A stretch of DNA of 64,000 nucleotides from Rhizoclosmatium globosum (taxonomy: Eukaryota; Chytridiomycota; Chytridiomycetes; Chytridiales; Chytriomycetaceae), in the NCBI GenBank assembly GCA_002104985.1, contig MCGO01000022.1:434001-498000 (forward strand). The letters are read 5' to 3'. The notes below the pieces were generated by a model. It was not told where the DNA came from, searched no databases, and saw nothing but the letters and a program-made list of their open reading frames with translations. Position 1 is the first letter of the stretch, and each line of letters starts with the position of its first letter. This document shows, in pieces, positions 1 through 11,131 of the stretch. The translations under genes and the position numbers were made by a program.

Positions 1-846
1 TAGCCGCAAGAGGATTGAAAAATGGCATTTGAGGTTGCTGCAGCAGAGTATTGGCGGCAACGTTGTTCTGCGGTAGGTCGGCCTTCTTCACGAGTCTCGA
101 CTTCTTGTCTGGACAAATAGAAGGTCAGTCCTAAACTGGAGCAGCGCACAAGGACTCACCCGCATCAACAACATGAGAATCGAGACTAGTTCCTGGGATT
201 TGCGAATCCAGCATTTCGATGACCTTGACGCCCGCCTGTTGCGTATCCCAATCGCATTGAGAAAGGATAGTCACGAGCTTGTTCTTATCGACATGGGGAA
301 ATGTACTGACAAGTTTTGCGAGAGCAGCATCCTTACTTGGCTGCTGTTGCTGTTGCTGTGGGGCTGAGTTTTGTTGCTGTGTTGTCTGTTGCTGGTTCTG
401 CATCTGGACACCACCACCACCACCCACGCCCACACCACCGCCCGCCTGCATCAAAAGCTGGCTCTGCATCTGCTGCTGACCACGTTGCATGGCCCAGACA
501 TGGGCGTCGGGTCGGCGAAGGCGAGACCCGTCGCGGGTTTATTTGCGAGGATGTTCTGGAGCGAGAACTGTTGGTTGAGCTGCATCTGCTGCTGCTGCTG
601 TTGGAGTTGCTGGAGCTGCTGTGGTTGGAGCTGTGTTTGCGTCTGACCCAGGGCCGGTGAGTTCCCGCCTGAGCTCGTTGCGAGTGAGTTCACTGAGCCG
701 GTACGTTGGACGCCTGTGTTCGCCGGGCCGCCAAAGGTCAACGGGTTGCGCAGCCGTGGCGCAGTCGCTGGCTTAGGCGTCTCGGGAACAAGGATGCGTT
801 CGGGTGTGGTGGCTGCAGGCGTTGAGTTGCTGCCGCTGTTGTCCAT
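1..846 (-). CDS. CUE-like, poly-Gln protein (3'-truncated by window edge)
   Basis: Starts at ATG 846 (MDNSGSNSTP) and runs off the window at base 1. Exons are 160-846 and 1-108, with a 51-nt intron (donor GTGAGT, acceptor TTTGTCCAG). The N-terminal half is Ser/Thr/Pro/Gln-rich with poly-Q and a Gly/Val run. Then comes a CUE/UBA-like segment (DAALAKLVSTFPHVD... LSQCDWD), the kind of small helical domain that binds ubiquitin. Around 490-497 the frame changes (PMSGP to MQRGQQQ) with no splice site available; one missing base near GGGCC explains it. A CUE domain with long disordered Q-rich flanks also occurs in Fun30/SMARCAD1-type remodelers, but no ATPase is visible here, so the family is undecided. 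Confidence 0.55.
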
Positions 847-1552
847 CGAAGGTCAAAGTGAGAAACTAACAAAAAACCCCATGCACCAAGTGACGATATA
901 CAAGTAATTTAAATAGACACTGCCTTGAATCTTCAATTGGTGTAACAAGAGTTTATGGTAATCATGTGACTAATATATATGGCGGAACCGCCTTTAATTT
1001 TCAGAACAAGCCTGTAAAAAATTCTGGTGGCTCGAATAATTAGAGTGAGTCTGGTTTAAGAGATTTCTTTCATTCCTTTCAAACGAACACCACATTTTAA
1101 CGGATATACTATACACCACTAAGACTCTGACAAACAAAAACTGTTCAGCACTGACCAAAGAGAGTTGCTGATATTGCTGCAGAAAGCTTCCTTGTATTCC
1201 TTTCTTCAAACTGAATCTTTGTCGTTTCGTTTCAAAGAGAAGTACATTCGAACTCTCCTGCTTTGCCTCTTAAATATTCGTAACTGATTGGCTTGATTGG
1301 CGCAAAGCAGTTACGTACTCCCACTTTGTGTCTGGTGTGAATCGTGAACGGCCTACAGCCTGATTGAATGTTACTACTTCCTGTGGGTTCGAGTAACAAA
1401 TCTCTAACGCTCAATAAAAAGTGAAATTCGATGAATCTAACCGTTAATAATCGCAAGAAGGCCGAAAACTTCACAGTTCGTATGTGGATCTTCCTCCTTT
1501 TCTTCTTCTTGTTCGACAAATCTCAGGTGAAGGAGGAAAAAAGAAAACAAGA
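847..1552. other. Divergent intergenic region between CUE-like gene and EBP1
   Basis: About 700 bp separates two divergently transcribed genes. I see no conserved coding frame. There is AT-rich sequence and a pyrimidine-rich tract just before the EBP1 start codon (ending CTCAG at about 1526), which could be a 5'-UTR splice acceptor. Nothing else is supported. Confidence 0.4.
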
Positions 1553-2834
1553 ATGGCCGAAGTTGACGCTACCGCTGCCCCAGCTGTTGAGAAGAAGGAA
1601 ATCAACGAGAACGAGCTCACTGTTGAGACCGTTACCAAGTACCAAACTGCTGCTGAGGTGGCCAACAAGGCCATGAACATTGTTGTTGCTGCCGCTGTTG
1701 CTGGAGCCAAGGTGCACGACCTCTGCAAGCTCGGAGACAAGGCTATCCTCGATGGATCCAAGCTTGTGTATGCTAAGAAGAAGGACTTGCTCAAGGGTGA
1801 GTGTGTAGAAAAGCGTGTGAACATTGTACTTACCCACCACCACCATCAGGTATTGCCTTCCCAACCTGTGTCTCTCCAAACAACGTCATCTGCCACCTCG
1901 CTCCAATTGCTCAGGATGCTGCTACTGTCCCTGACTTGAAGGACGGAGACGCCATTCGGTAAGCCACGTATCCCAGCGAAAGTGCCTCCAACTAAACACC
2001 AACTAAACCAGTATCGAACTCGGAGTCCACATTGACGGTTATGCGGCCATGGTTGCCCACACCCACGTTGTTGGCTCCTCCAAGGCCGCTCCAGTCACTG
2101 GCAGAAAGGCTGACTTGATCGCCGCCGCCCATGCCTGTACCGAAACCGCCCTTCGTCTCATGAAGCCAGGAAAGACAAACTACGACGTTACCGACGCTGT
2201 CCAAAAGATTGCTGACGACTTTGGCGTCAAGCCAGTCCAGGGTATGATGTCGTACCAACTTCAGCGCAACAACATTGCCGGAAACTCCACCAAGCGTATC
2301 ATCTTGAACCCATCTGATGTGCAAAAGAAGGACTGCAAGAAGGCTGAATTCGAGGAGGGCGACGTTTTCTCCCTTGACATTGTTCTCTCCTCTGGTGAGG
2401 GTTACCCACGCACCAACGAGACCCACCGTACCACTGTCTACAGAAAGACTCCTCTCCAGTATGCATTGAAGACTGCTGCTGCTCGTGCTACTTACTCCAA
2501 CATCAAGACCAACTTTGGAGAGTTCCCCTTCGCCATCAGCAACTTTGACGACGAGGTCAAGGCCAAGCTCGGTCTCATTGAGTGTGAGAAGAACGGTTTG
2601 GTTGAGCCATACCGTGTCTGCTACGAGCAGGAAGGCGAGGACTCAGTCCACGTTATTGTGACTGTTCTCTTGATGGCCAACGGTCCACTCAAGATTACTG
2701 GAACCTCCTTCGACCCAGAGGTCATCAAGAGTGACAAGGAAGTCAAGAACGAGGAGATCAAGGAGTTGTTGCGTTTGCCAGTTCGTCAAACCAACAAGAA
2801 GAAGAAGAAGGCCGCCGCTGCTACCTCTGAGTAA
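1553..2834 (+). CDS. PA2G4: PA2G4/EBP1-like protein (M24 peptidase fold, non-catalytic)
   Basis: Exons are 1553-1796, 1850-1958 and 2012-2834, giving 391 aa (human PA2G4 is 394). Both introns are 53 nt. The protein has the methionine-aminopeptidase pita-bread fold: TAAEVANKAMNIVVAAAVAGA, then GIAFPTCVSPNNVICH, DGDAIRIELGVHIDGYAA and HTHVVG. It ends in a Lys-rich tail (TNKKKKKAAAA). Family members have lost the metal ligands and act in ribosome biogenesis and rRNA or dsRNA binding rather than peptide cleavage. The ATG at 1553 was chosen because it lies in a purine-rich context and begins a family-typical N-terminus; an upstream in-frame extension has no ATG. It converges on the AsnRS gene, with 77 bp between stop codons. 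Confidence 0.93.
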
Positions 2835-2911
2835 ATATTTGTGTATTTATCGTTGGTTTTTTTTGGAGGGGAATACGATGAAATATATGGAATATCCTTT
2901 TATTCATAATG

Positions 2912-4564
2912 TTAATATTTGCAATGGCCAAACCATCTTGGCATAGGAATCACATCACGAACATTCGTCAAGCCAGAAACAGCCATCAAATATCTCTCCA
3001 ATCCAAGGCCATACCCTCCGTGAGGCACAGTTCCGAATCGTCGCAAATCCAAATACCACTCCAACCCCTCCAAGCCCAACCCCTTTTCACGAATCTTCTC
3101 CTCCAACCTATCCAACCGATGCTCTCTCAAACTACCACCCACAACCTCGCCGATTCCAGGAACAAGCAAATCAACACAAGCAACAGTCTCCCCACCATGA
3201 ACACCTCGATCCCCCTCCGAATCGCGACTATCCAGCATATAAAACGGCTTCACTTCACTTGGATAATCCGTAACAAACACCGGCCCCTTAAACCACTCCT
3301 CCGCCAAAAAGCGTTCATGCTCACTCTGCAACGAAACCCCCCACCGATCCACAGGATGCACCCAACTCTTCCCACTCTTTTGCAAAATCACAAGCGCATC
3401 CGTATACGAAACCCGATGAAACGCTTTCCCACCACTACCCAACATCTCCAAAGCCTCGTTGACAGGTAACCCACGTTCCCCGCCTCCCGCCCCCACAGAA
3501 CTCTTACGATTCATGTCCTGGAACCCTTTCAGAACCTCCAAATCCTCTGCAGACTGCTTGACAAGGAAATCAGTCGCGCCCCGAATACTCGCTTCAATCA
3601 AATCCATGAGCTGTCCCAAATCCGTAATGAATGCAGCTTCGGCTTCGAGCATCCAGAATTCAGCGAGGTGTCGTGTGCTGAGACTCTTTTCGGCGCGGAA
3701 GGTTGGGCTGAGTGTGTAGACGCGGGGGAGGGCTGCGTTGAGGGATTCGAGGTGGAGTTGGGAGGAGACGGTTAGGTTTGAAGGGTTTCCAAAGAATTCA
3801 TGGGGTTGCTGGTTGTTGTTGTTTGGTTGTTGTTTTGGAGGTGTTGAGTAGGAGGTGAGGGATTCAGGGGAAAGAACGCGGAACGACTCTCCGGCTCCTT
3901 CGCAGTCATTTGATGTTAAGATTGGGGTGTTGACGTGGATAAAGTCTTGGTTCTAGAGGTTTGCAGTTTTTCAGAGAGCTGTTATGGTACCGGGAGTTTG
4001 GTTATACCTGGAAGAAGTGATGAAAGCCTTGGAAAGCTGCGTTTCTGACTTTGCACATGGCTGTGAATGTGCGAGTTCGGGTTCGGAGATGGAGGTTTTC
4101 GCGTAAATGCTCCAAGGGCAGTTTGGCCTTATGCAGAGGATATTGCTGTGGAAGGAGGTTAAAGGGGACTTAAATAGTAGCGTATCAAGTACCTCTGGAT
4201 CCGCTGCCCCGAGTAGTGTCACATTGTCGACCTTGAGCTCTGTCTTTTGGTTCCCTCCAATACTATTTACCAGAGCTCCTTCCAGTCTTACACTTGCCCC
4301 CGTCGATATCCTGCAATAAGAGTTAATTGTTGTGATCATTGAGTAGTTCGTGGGAGGGATTCACCGTTTCACGAGACTTGGATCTGTCACAACAGCCTGA
4401 ACTCCTTGCGCACAGGAACCATCTGCAACAAGAACAAATGCAACCTGTTTCTGCATTCGAACTGTTCTGACCCAGCCATGGACTGCCACACGGTCGCTCG
4501 ACGGCTTCGCTGTGAAGGCCGCGAGAACATCACGGATTGACCGAACTGGAAATTTGTATGACAT
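2912..4564 (-). CDS. NARS2: Asparaginyl-tRNA synthetase, mitochondrial-type (class II)
   Basis: Exons (transcript order) are 4365-4564, 4193-4310, 4008-4145 and 2912-3952, giving 498 aa. An OB-fold anticodon-binding domain (VHGWVRTVRMQKQ, FVLVADGS) precedes the class II core. That core shows HKAKLPLEHLRENLHLRTRT, TPILTSNDCEGAGESF, a motif 2 region (LSPTFRAEKSLSTRHLAEFW) and motif 3 (HGGYGLGLERYLM), then DVIPMPRWFGH. It charges tRNA-Asn with asparagine. The QKQVAF OB-fold and short length match NARS2/Slm5 organellar enzymes better than the cytosolic form. An obvious mitochondrial presequence is not visible (MSYKFPVRSIRD is weakly basic), so localisation is inferred. The reading frame is clean once three introns of 47-55 nt are removed. 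Confidence 0.9.
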
Positions 4565-4691
4565 ATTATAATATCATAAAAAATAAAAAATGATGGACGA
4601 GTCATTGCGTTAGGTTAGATGCCCGTAGAATCATGGGACTATGCTCAGAATGGTGTTCTATCGAAACAACATTTTATTCCTTTATTCAATT

Positions 4692-5229
4692 CTACAACTC
4701 ATCACTTCCAAACACGCTCTCAAAGTACTCCTTGCTCTTAAGAGGGTCAGCAATCATTCCCTTAGAGCCTTTGGTCCATCCCATAGGACACACTTCACCA
4801 TGCTTTTCGTGGTACTGGAACGCCTCAATCAATCTCAGAGTCTCATCAACACTGCGTCCGACATCCAAGTCATTGATAGTAATTTGACGGACAATTCCTT
4901 TAGGGTCGATAATGAAGGTTCCCCTGAGAGCAAGACCAACATCAGGTCCTTGTTCAATCAAAACACCGTAGTCAGCGGAGATTTGTTTTGTAATATCAGA
5001 AATGAGAGGAATGTTGAGTTTTCCAAGTCCACCCTTGTTTCTTGGTTGCTGAGTCCAAGCCAAGTGAGAGTGCTTTGAGTCGACGGATGCACCGACGACT
5101 TCCGCACCCAAGTTTCTGAATTCGGATGCGCGATCACTGAATGCAATGATTTCAGTTGGACAGACGAAAGTGAAATCCTGTTTGAATTGAATGGTCAGTA
5201 CAGAGCATTCAGGAAACAAAGCACCCATG

Positions 5230-5260
<31 letters not shown>

Positions 5261-5596
5261 CAGTGGATAAAAGAAAAGAACAAGCCATTTGCCCTTGTAG
5301 TCGTTGAGCGAGATAGTCTTGAACTCGTTCTTCACGACGGCCTCAGCGCGAAAGAACGGAGCCGGAAACTTGACGCGGGCGACCGACGCCGAGTTTGACG
5401 AGACAATTGCCTTCTGTGGCAACATGCAAACACCGACATCCGAGCCCGCCTTCGAAGCAACGCATTCGTAGTTGGCGCTGCAGTCGCCGTTCTTGACTGA
5501 ACAGATGTCGCCGGCCTGGGACGTGGCGGCGGTGGCGGTGGCGGTGGCGGTGGCGGCGAGCGAGACGAGGGCGGCGATCAAGAGCGATGCTTTCAT
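4692..5596 (-). CDS. ER-type typical 2-Cys peroxiredoxin (PRDX4-like)
   Basis: Exons are 5261-5596 and 4692-5177, giving 273 aa. An N-terminal signal peptide ([18 protein letters not shown]) is followed by a short Cys-containing linker and the AhpC/TSA domain. The peroxidatic Cys is in FTFVCPTEI and the resolving Cys in GEVCPMGW; the GGLG motif of sensitive 2-Cys enzymes is present (NKGGLGKL). The C-terminus is GSDEL, an ER-retrieval signal of the H/K/SDEL type. It reduces H2O2 in the secretory pathway. Between the signal peptide and the catalytic domain are extra Cys residues ([17 protein letters not shown]) not usual in PRDX4. The single intron starts inside a CA/TG microsatellite. It is divergent from the dehydrogenase gene, with 86 bp between start codons. 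Confidence 0.93.
5230..5256. repeat. (CA)n microsatellite in peroxiredoxin intron
   Basis: About 13 CA units on the plus strand, read as (TG)n in the transcript, lie within 3 nt of the 5' splice site (GTGCGTGTGTG) of the 83-nt intron. Confidence 0.95.
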
Positions 5597-5682
5597 TTTC
5601 TTAATAAGTTGTTGGTTGGTTGGTTGGTTGGTTGGTTTTGATTGGTCGAAAAAGAAAGTACTGTCACCCAAATCACCAACAA

Positions 5683-6666
5683 ATGTCACCCAAACCACGC
5701 ATTCTCTGCACTCGCCTTCTGACGCCACTCGCGCAACGCCGCCTCGAATCAGAGACACGCATTTCACTAGTTCAGTGGCGCTCCGAGGCTCCGATGCCGC
5801 GTGCCGAACTGCTCAGCCAGATCCAGGGCGTCGACGGTGCTCTGGTGCTGCTCACTGACAAGATTGATGCGGAGGCCGTTGATGCCGCGGGCCCCGGTCT
5901 CAAGGTCGTCTCCACAGTCTCAGTCGGATACGATCACGTTCACACTCCAACTCTCGCTCAGAGAAACATCAAACTCGGAATCACTCCGGATGTCCTGACT
6001 GACGCCTCTGCAGAACTCACCCTCGGTTTACTCCTTGCCACGGCACGTCGCTTCAAGGAAGCTATGGCAATCGCTAAAACTGATAACTGGGGTGCTTGGA
6101 ACCCGTTCTTCCTCACTGGCTCTTTGATCCGCGGTAAATCTATGGGTATCATTGGTTTCGGGCGTATCGGTCAAGCTGTTGCAGAGCGGTTGCGTGCCTT
6201 CCACCCTTCCACCCTCAACTATTACTCTCCATCACAAAAACCAGACGCTGAACGCAGTCTCGGCGCCACTCGTATTCAAGACCTCCCTTCTTTTTTGTCC
6301 ACCACCGATATCGTCATTGTTACTTGTAAATTGACAAACGACACTCGCGGACTGTTGAACAGTGAAACCATGAAGCATTTCAAGAAAGACTCCATTCTCA
6401 TCAATACTGCGCGTGGAGGCATCATTAATCATGATGATTTGTATTCTGCTTTGGTTTCTGGCACAATTGGTGCTGCAGGGTTGGATGTCACAGATCCAGA
6501 ACCATTTCCTGCCGCCCATCCACTTCACACTCTGCCAAACTGTTTGATTCTGCCTCACATTGGATCTGCTACCATGGAAACGCGTGAAGCAATGTCTGAT
6601 CTGGCCGTTTCTAATGTCCTTGCCGGTGTGTTTGGCGAAGAACTGCCTGCATCTGTCAAGTTATAG
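5683..6666 (+). CDS. D-isomer-specific 2-hydroxyacid dehydrogenase (glyoxylate/hydroxypyruvate reductase-like)
   Basis: Single exon, 327 aa, from ATG 5683 ([13 protein letters not shown]), close to the 328 aa of GRHPR. The Rossm​ann NAD(P)-binding motif is [13 protein letters not shown]. The substrate/catalytic residues are seen as NTARGG (Arg), LDVTDPEP (Glu) and LPHIGSAT (His). The N-terminal catalytic half has [11 protein letters not shown]. The family reduces glyoxylate or hydroxypyruvate to glycolate or D-glycerate using NAD(P)H; the exact substrate cannot be read from sequence. It shares a short divergent promoter with the peroxiredoxin gene, which contains four GGTT/TGGT repeats just downstream of the peroxiredoxin start on the opposite strand. 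Confidence 0.9.
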   Translation: MSPKPRILCTRLLTPLAQRRLESETRISLVQWRSEAPMPRAELLSQIQGVDGALVLLTDKIDAEAVDAAGPGLKVVSTVSVGYDHVHTPTLAQRNIKLGITPDVLTDASAELTLGLLLATARRFKEAMAIAKTDNWGAWNPFFLTGSLIRGKSMGIIGFGRIGQAVAERLRAFHPSTLNYYSPSQKPDAERSLGATRIQDLPSFLSTTDIVIVTCKLTNDTRGLLNSETMKHFKKDSILINTARGGIINHDDLYSALVSGTIGAAGLDVTDPEPFPAAHPLHTLPNCLILPHIGSATMETREAMSDLAVSNVLAGVFGEELPASVKL

Positions 6667-6948
6667 ATAAAATGTATACCAATTGAATAAAGCAGAAATA
6701 TGCTCAGTATACGAATGCGATGGATGCCATGAATCCAGAACTGTTACATACCGTCCATAACACAGTCTGTGCAACCACCAAATGCTATCTCTCAAATTAA
6801 ATTCGCTATTATGGAAACCAGTGACGAGAGTTCGTCGGAAATTAACAAGGAAAGGTGTGGATATATTTCTAGATAAACCAAAAACTTATTACCGCAAAAT
6901 AAGGTAAATTAAAAAGTCAACATCGTTAAACCTTTCGACGAACTACGT

Positions 6949-7991
6949 TTACTTTCTCGATGATGTTTTTGGTGCAGCTGGTGGAGGCGCAGTTGACTTG
7001 GCTGTGGACTTTGGTGGTGCCGCTGGAGCTGGAGGTGAAGGCACTGGAGTTGGGAAAGTGCCTTCCTGCACCAAATTGGTGTGGACAGTGATGTTCACTC
7101 CAACTGGCGCACTCAACTTGGACCCAGTCAAGGCTAGCAACTTGGCAAACGAAATAGAATACTGTGCAAAGAAGGCATTCTGGTCGTTCGCGTATTGTTG
7201 GACATATGGACGAAGAGTGGCGTCAGCCGCCATTTTGCAATCGAGTGGAACCAGACAGTTTCCGGCAAGTGTTTGCTTAAAAATATCGTTATCAAAGACT
7301 CCTGGGGTCTTGTCAAATGGAGCAAAAGTCTTGGACGTCAGGAGAGGACTGATGGCTGCGTGAGCTCCTCTAAAGAATACCAAACCAATTAGCTTTGAAA
7401 GGATGAGAATAAGACGAACCCAAGAGTATGACTTCCAGTGGTAAGTACCAACATATCCAACTTACTCAAACCCATTCGAGCGAAAGCGGCGGCAGCAGCG
7501 TCAACACTCTGGAAAGGATCACTTGGCAACAAATTAATATTATTTGGTGCGGTAGCATCCTGTCTTCCAGTCTGGAACGCAATCTTGGGTCCTCCACATG
7601 TTGCAACAGTAATGATTCCACCAAGAGCAATTACATCAGCCTTGGTAATTGGGGCGTCGGCTGGAACAAACACAGTAGCAAGACTTGGAGCGATACCCGC
7701 GTTTGCAGCGTTACTGAGCTCAGAGGCAAGAGTCAGACTTCCGTCCAAACCGCCTGCACCTGTAGCAGCCACATATTCACCGGCGTCGTGGAATGTAGCA
7801 CGGAGCCAGAGGGCAGCCAAGTTCTGGGAAGGCGCGTTCTGGAGAATCTTGCTAAAAAGACATTCTCCTGGTCCTCGGATACGGTCCCAGAGCTGGTTGG
7901 TGGCGGTTTGGGCTTGTTGCTGGGTGAGCGAGCTGTACGCGTTCACAGCTGAGACAGAGAGGAGGAGAGAAACAATGGTTGATACTTTCAT
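6949..7991 (-). CDS. Secreted class II-type haem peroxidase
   Basis: Exons are 7420-7991 and 6949-7369, with a 50-nt intron; 330 aa. A signal peptide (KVSTIVSLLLSVSAVNA) is followed by the plant/fungal peroxidase fold. The distal haem pocket is LRATFHDAGEY (Arg and His), the structural Gly/Asp motif is GAGGLDGSL, the proximal His is in TTGSHTLG, and FDNDIFK sits in the distal calcium/helix region. The intron interrupts the proximal-His loop (SHTLG-GAHAAIS). The C-terminal tail is Pro/Ala/Ser-rich and probably O-glycosylated. It oxidises aromatic or small substrates with H2O2. No Mn-site or surface-Trp assignment was attempted, so ligninolytic capacity is not claimed. Confidence 0.9.
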
Positions 7992-8435
7992 ATTTCTCGT
8001 TTCAGTTTTGCTCTAAGTTTTTAACTATGGGAATGGAATGGTTAAGATGCTCTTTTATGATAAAACCAGAACAAAGGAACAAAGGGTTTCCCATATGGAC
8101 AAAGAGACAAAGAAATCAGACAAAGGAGTGGAATAAAGCACAAAGAAATTGTATCAATGTGTGTTTGTTCTCTTTGTCTTTATAGACAAAGGGCCAGAAA
8201 TCTGAATGACACTTTTATCAAAGAAGTCTCATTGCTCATTAAATACCTACTATTGTAAAGTCAAGGCTCCCACTCCATAATTCTACTGCAATCATCAACT
8301 CCTTTAAAATATGTTTAATAAATAAATGTTTCATTCTTTTCTTTTGCTCCTGGTTTAGGTCTTTAAAAGGCGAGAATTATGAAAGTGTGTTATTGTTCAA
8401 AATTCATTTACAACTTGTTAAATAAACTAACAACT
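7992..8435. other. Intergenic region upstream of peroxidase
   Basis: About 440 bp lies between the peroxidase start and the stop of the vWA-Hint gene (same strand). It is AT-rich, with several short purine tracts of ACAAAG type (8070-8160) that repeat with variation. No coding frame is supported. Confidence 0.35.
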
Positions 8436-10883
8436 TCAAACAATAATCATACCATCAATCAAAGAGCTCTCCCCCACTTTTCTTCTCCAAACTCCGTCAC
8501 ATTCAACCAAACCACCAGCATAACCTGAACCGTTGACAGCATCACCCAATACCTTCTCACGGCACGCAAAATATTCATGTCCAATAACGCTCTCATCCAC
8601 TTGATCTTCTCCCATTCCATGACCCAGTGCAGCGCACTCAACACCATTGACAAATAAACTTGGACCAAATTCAACCTTTTTACCACACTCACATCTGTCC
8701 CCGTCAATACACTCCATTTCACTCAAAATAGCGCTGTACACAGCTTCACAATCTCCCTTGTACTCTTGGGCATCTGGCAGTGTGCAAGGGAACGCCCATG
8801 AGCTGCCTACTTTCACAGGATGGTACGGAGTGATGACCAGTCCACTGTTTTGCAAACGAACAAGACGCGTGGTTGGCTTGTTGGCAAGTTTTGTGATAAC
8901 CATGCAGTGGATCTTTGCAGTGTGGCGCTGGTCCAGAGTCAAGACGCGTGAGCCCTTTTGCAAAGACTTGACTGGAACAGTTGTGTTGTCAGCGAGGGTT
9001 GCGAGACAGTCGCCAGAGAAACAGACTCCGTTTCTGTTGTTGTATCTACTCATATCAACTGGAGCGGCGGCAGTGACGGCGCTAAGAGACGCAGATGATG
9101 ATGAGCGGTAGTATGAAAACCTGCTACCACTTGGTTTAGGTGGTGGAAGTTTGATGAAAATTTCGTTGATCTCATCGCGCAGTGATTCAAACAGTGGACT
9201 CTGGTACACTTGGACTCCAGGATCTTTGAAGTTGTTGCATTGCTAATTGACAAACATAAGTAAACCCAATAAAGTTCGTAGTTCAACTAACCTGCAAACG
9301 GTGTGCGTTCAATAAGGACAGCAAGTAGTGCTTACCCCAACGGTGGAAGTACTCTGCCATGAGAGCCTCCACAACTTGTCCCTCAACATCAACCAAAAGT
9401 TCCTTCAAGTGCTTCTTGTCGTCTCCAGGAGTCAGCTGAGTCCACACCTTTTTCAAATCCCCAGCCAATTCTTTTACAAGTCCATTCGCAGCATCAAACT
9501 CTCCTTTCTCCGCCAGGGCAAAGCCTTCCATAACCTTCTCGACCATCAACAAACGAGCCCATTGTCCAGCAACTCGATCAACACTCTCATCTCCGCCTTT
9601 TCTGGCAGATACGACAATACTTCGTACAGTGGGGTCTTCTCTCTCAATACCGCGACCCAACGAAATGTAACTCAAAGTGACTTTCAAGTACTCAGCTCTT
9701 ACATTTGTTGGAAGTCTTCCAACCTGTACAATCAAATCCTTACTCAATGGACCACTTTGGACCGATCCCAAAGTGACAATAACACCTCCATCAGCAGCAC
9801 TGCTTGCCTCATCAACCACCTCAACATGGTGGTTGCCAAATATAGACGAATCACCACGAAGAACCTGGATTTGCGCACCACCCAGTGGCTCAATCTTGAC
9901 TGTGATTCGCTTCAAAGCGCTAGCCAACAAGTTTGCAGCAGCATCAACAAACACAGTTCCAACGAAACCAGCATCTGGAATGAAGTTGAACGAGCCGTTT
10001 CCAAGATGTGCAAGACTGTTCAAGAGTTGGGAATCGAGATTGTATCCGAATCCAAACGTGTTGATAATACAGGGAAGCTCCCCGTGAAATTTCTTGTTCT
10101 TCCTTGTTTGGAGCATAGCAACCTCGCCTGGAGGAGGGCGGATATTTGGCTGACCGTCTAAACATGATTATGTCAGCGAAAATGTTGGGGAGGGTTCAAA
10201 TAGGTCACCCCTCACCTGTGAAGAGCAAAATGGCACTAACAGCACCATTCGAATTATTCGGGCCGGCAGCAATTACATCCAAGGCATCGTCAAGACCGGC
10301 CCCTGATAAACTTATTTAATAAAATCCATTATGTTGCTTTCATGATTGTACTCACAAATGTTGGTGGATCCAGTTGTCTCCAAGCTCTCCATGACATCAC
10401 TCACATTCCGTCTGCCTTCCGCGTCCATTCTCGTCATTTCAAATTCAACCTTAGAATCATCTGAAAAGGAAACAATAGACAAGAAGTCGTCCTCGCCAAG
10501 TGACGCAACAACAGTCTTCACAGCATGCTTCACAAGATCCAGCAGCGTGAGTCCGTCAGTCTCTTTATCGCCTGCTTCAGTCTTGAGTGAGACAGTGTCG
10601 TCCATTGAGCCGGAACTGTTCAAAGGTTCATTATTTAGATGCTTGTTCATTGAGGGTAATGAACAGAGCCAGGCTGGCAGGGCGGGAGCCGAGCGAAAGC
10701 TACTTACAGATCTACAACACAAACGACACGAAGGGGACTGCGAGTGGATATTGCTGGAGGCTTGATAGAGAGGAGAACTGTGTCCTTGCGTTCAATCACT
10801 GCATGCGTAGCAAGGAGCTGCACTGGGCCCACAGTAGAGGCATCATAGCTGGGAAGACTTTGGTCCTCAGTTGCAGAGGTCAT
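8436..10883 (-). CDS. vWA-Hint (Vint) domain protein
   Basis: Exons are 10708-10883, 10356-10615, 10216-10302, 9292-10157 and 8436-9242, giving 731 aa. The N-terminus carries a von Willebrand A domain with a metal-ion-dependent adhesion site (VVDLSGSM, then TNIWAGLD and LLFTDGQPN). A middle segment (HRLQQCNNFKDPGVQVYQSP) matches the Vwaint linker. The C-terminal Hint/Vint module starts at GVCFSGDCLATLADNTTVPV and includes VITPYHPVK and LFVNGV, as in Hedgehog/intein-type autoprocessing folds. Such proteins are known from scattered eukaryotes. The Cys in VCFSGDC is the likely nucleophile; whether self-cleavage occurs is not knowable from sequence. No signal peptide is seen. The splice pattern is well constrained by phase and motif continuity. 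Confidence 0.9.
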
Positions 10884-11131
10884 CTTATTCAAATTCAGTT
10901 GAGTTTGTTTGGTAGGTTTTGGTGGGAGCTTTTGTTGTTTGGGTGTCTATCCGCGGACTTCCAAAAATTGATTTCTCCTTCCCTCAGCCCCCCAAACTAA
11001 AAACAAAAAAAGGAATGTGTTTGTAGTTCTACCAAAAGAATATAACAAGCTATACAAGGAACAAGTAAAAAAAAGAAGTCTCGTGTCACCCAACAAGGCG
11101 TAACATCTACAAAACACAGGTCTGCCACAAT

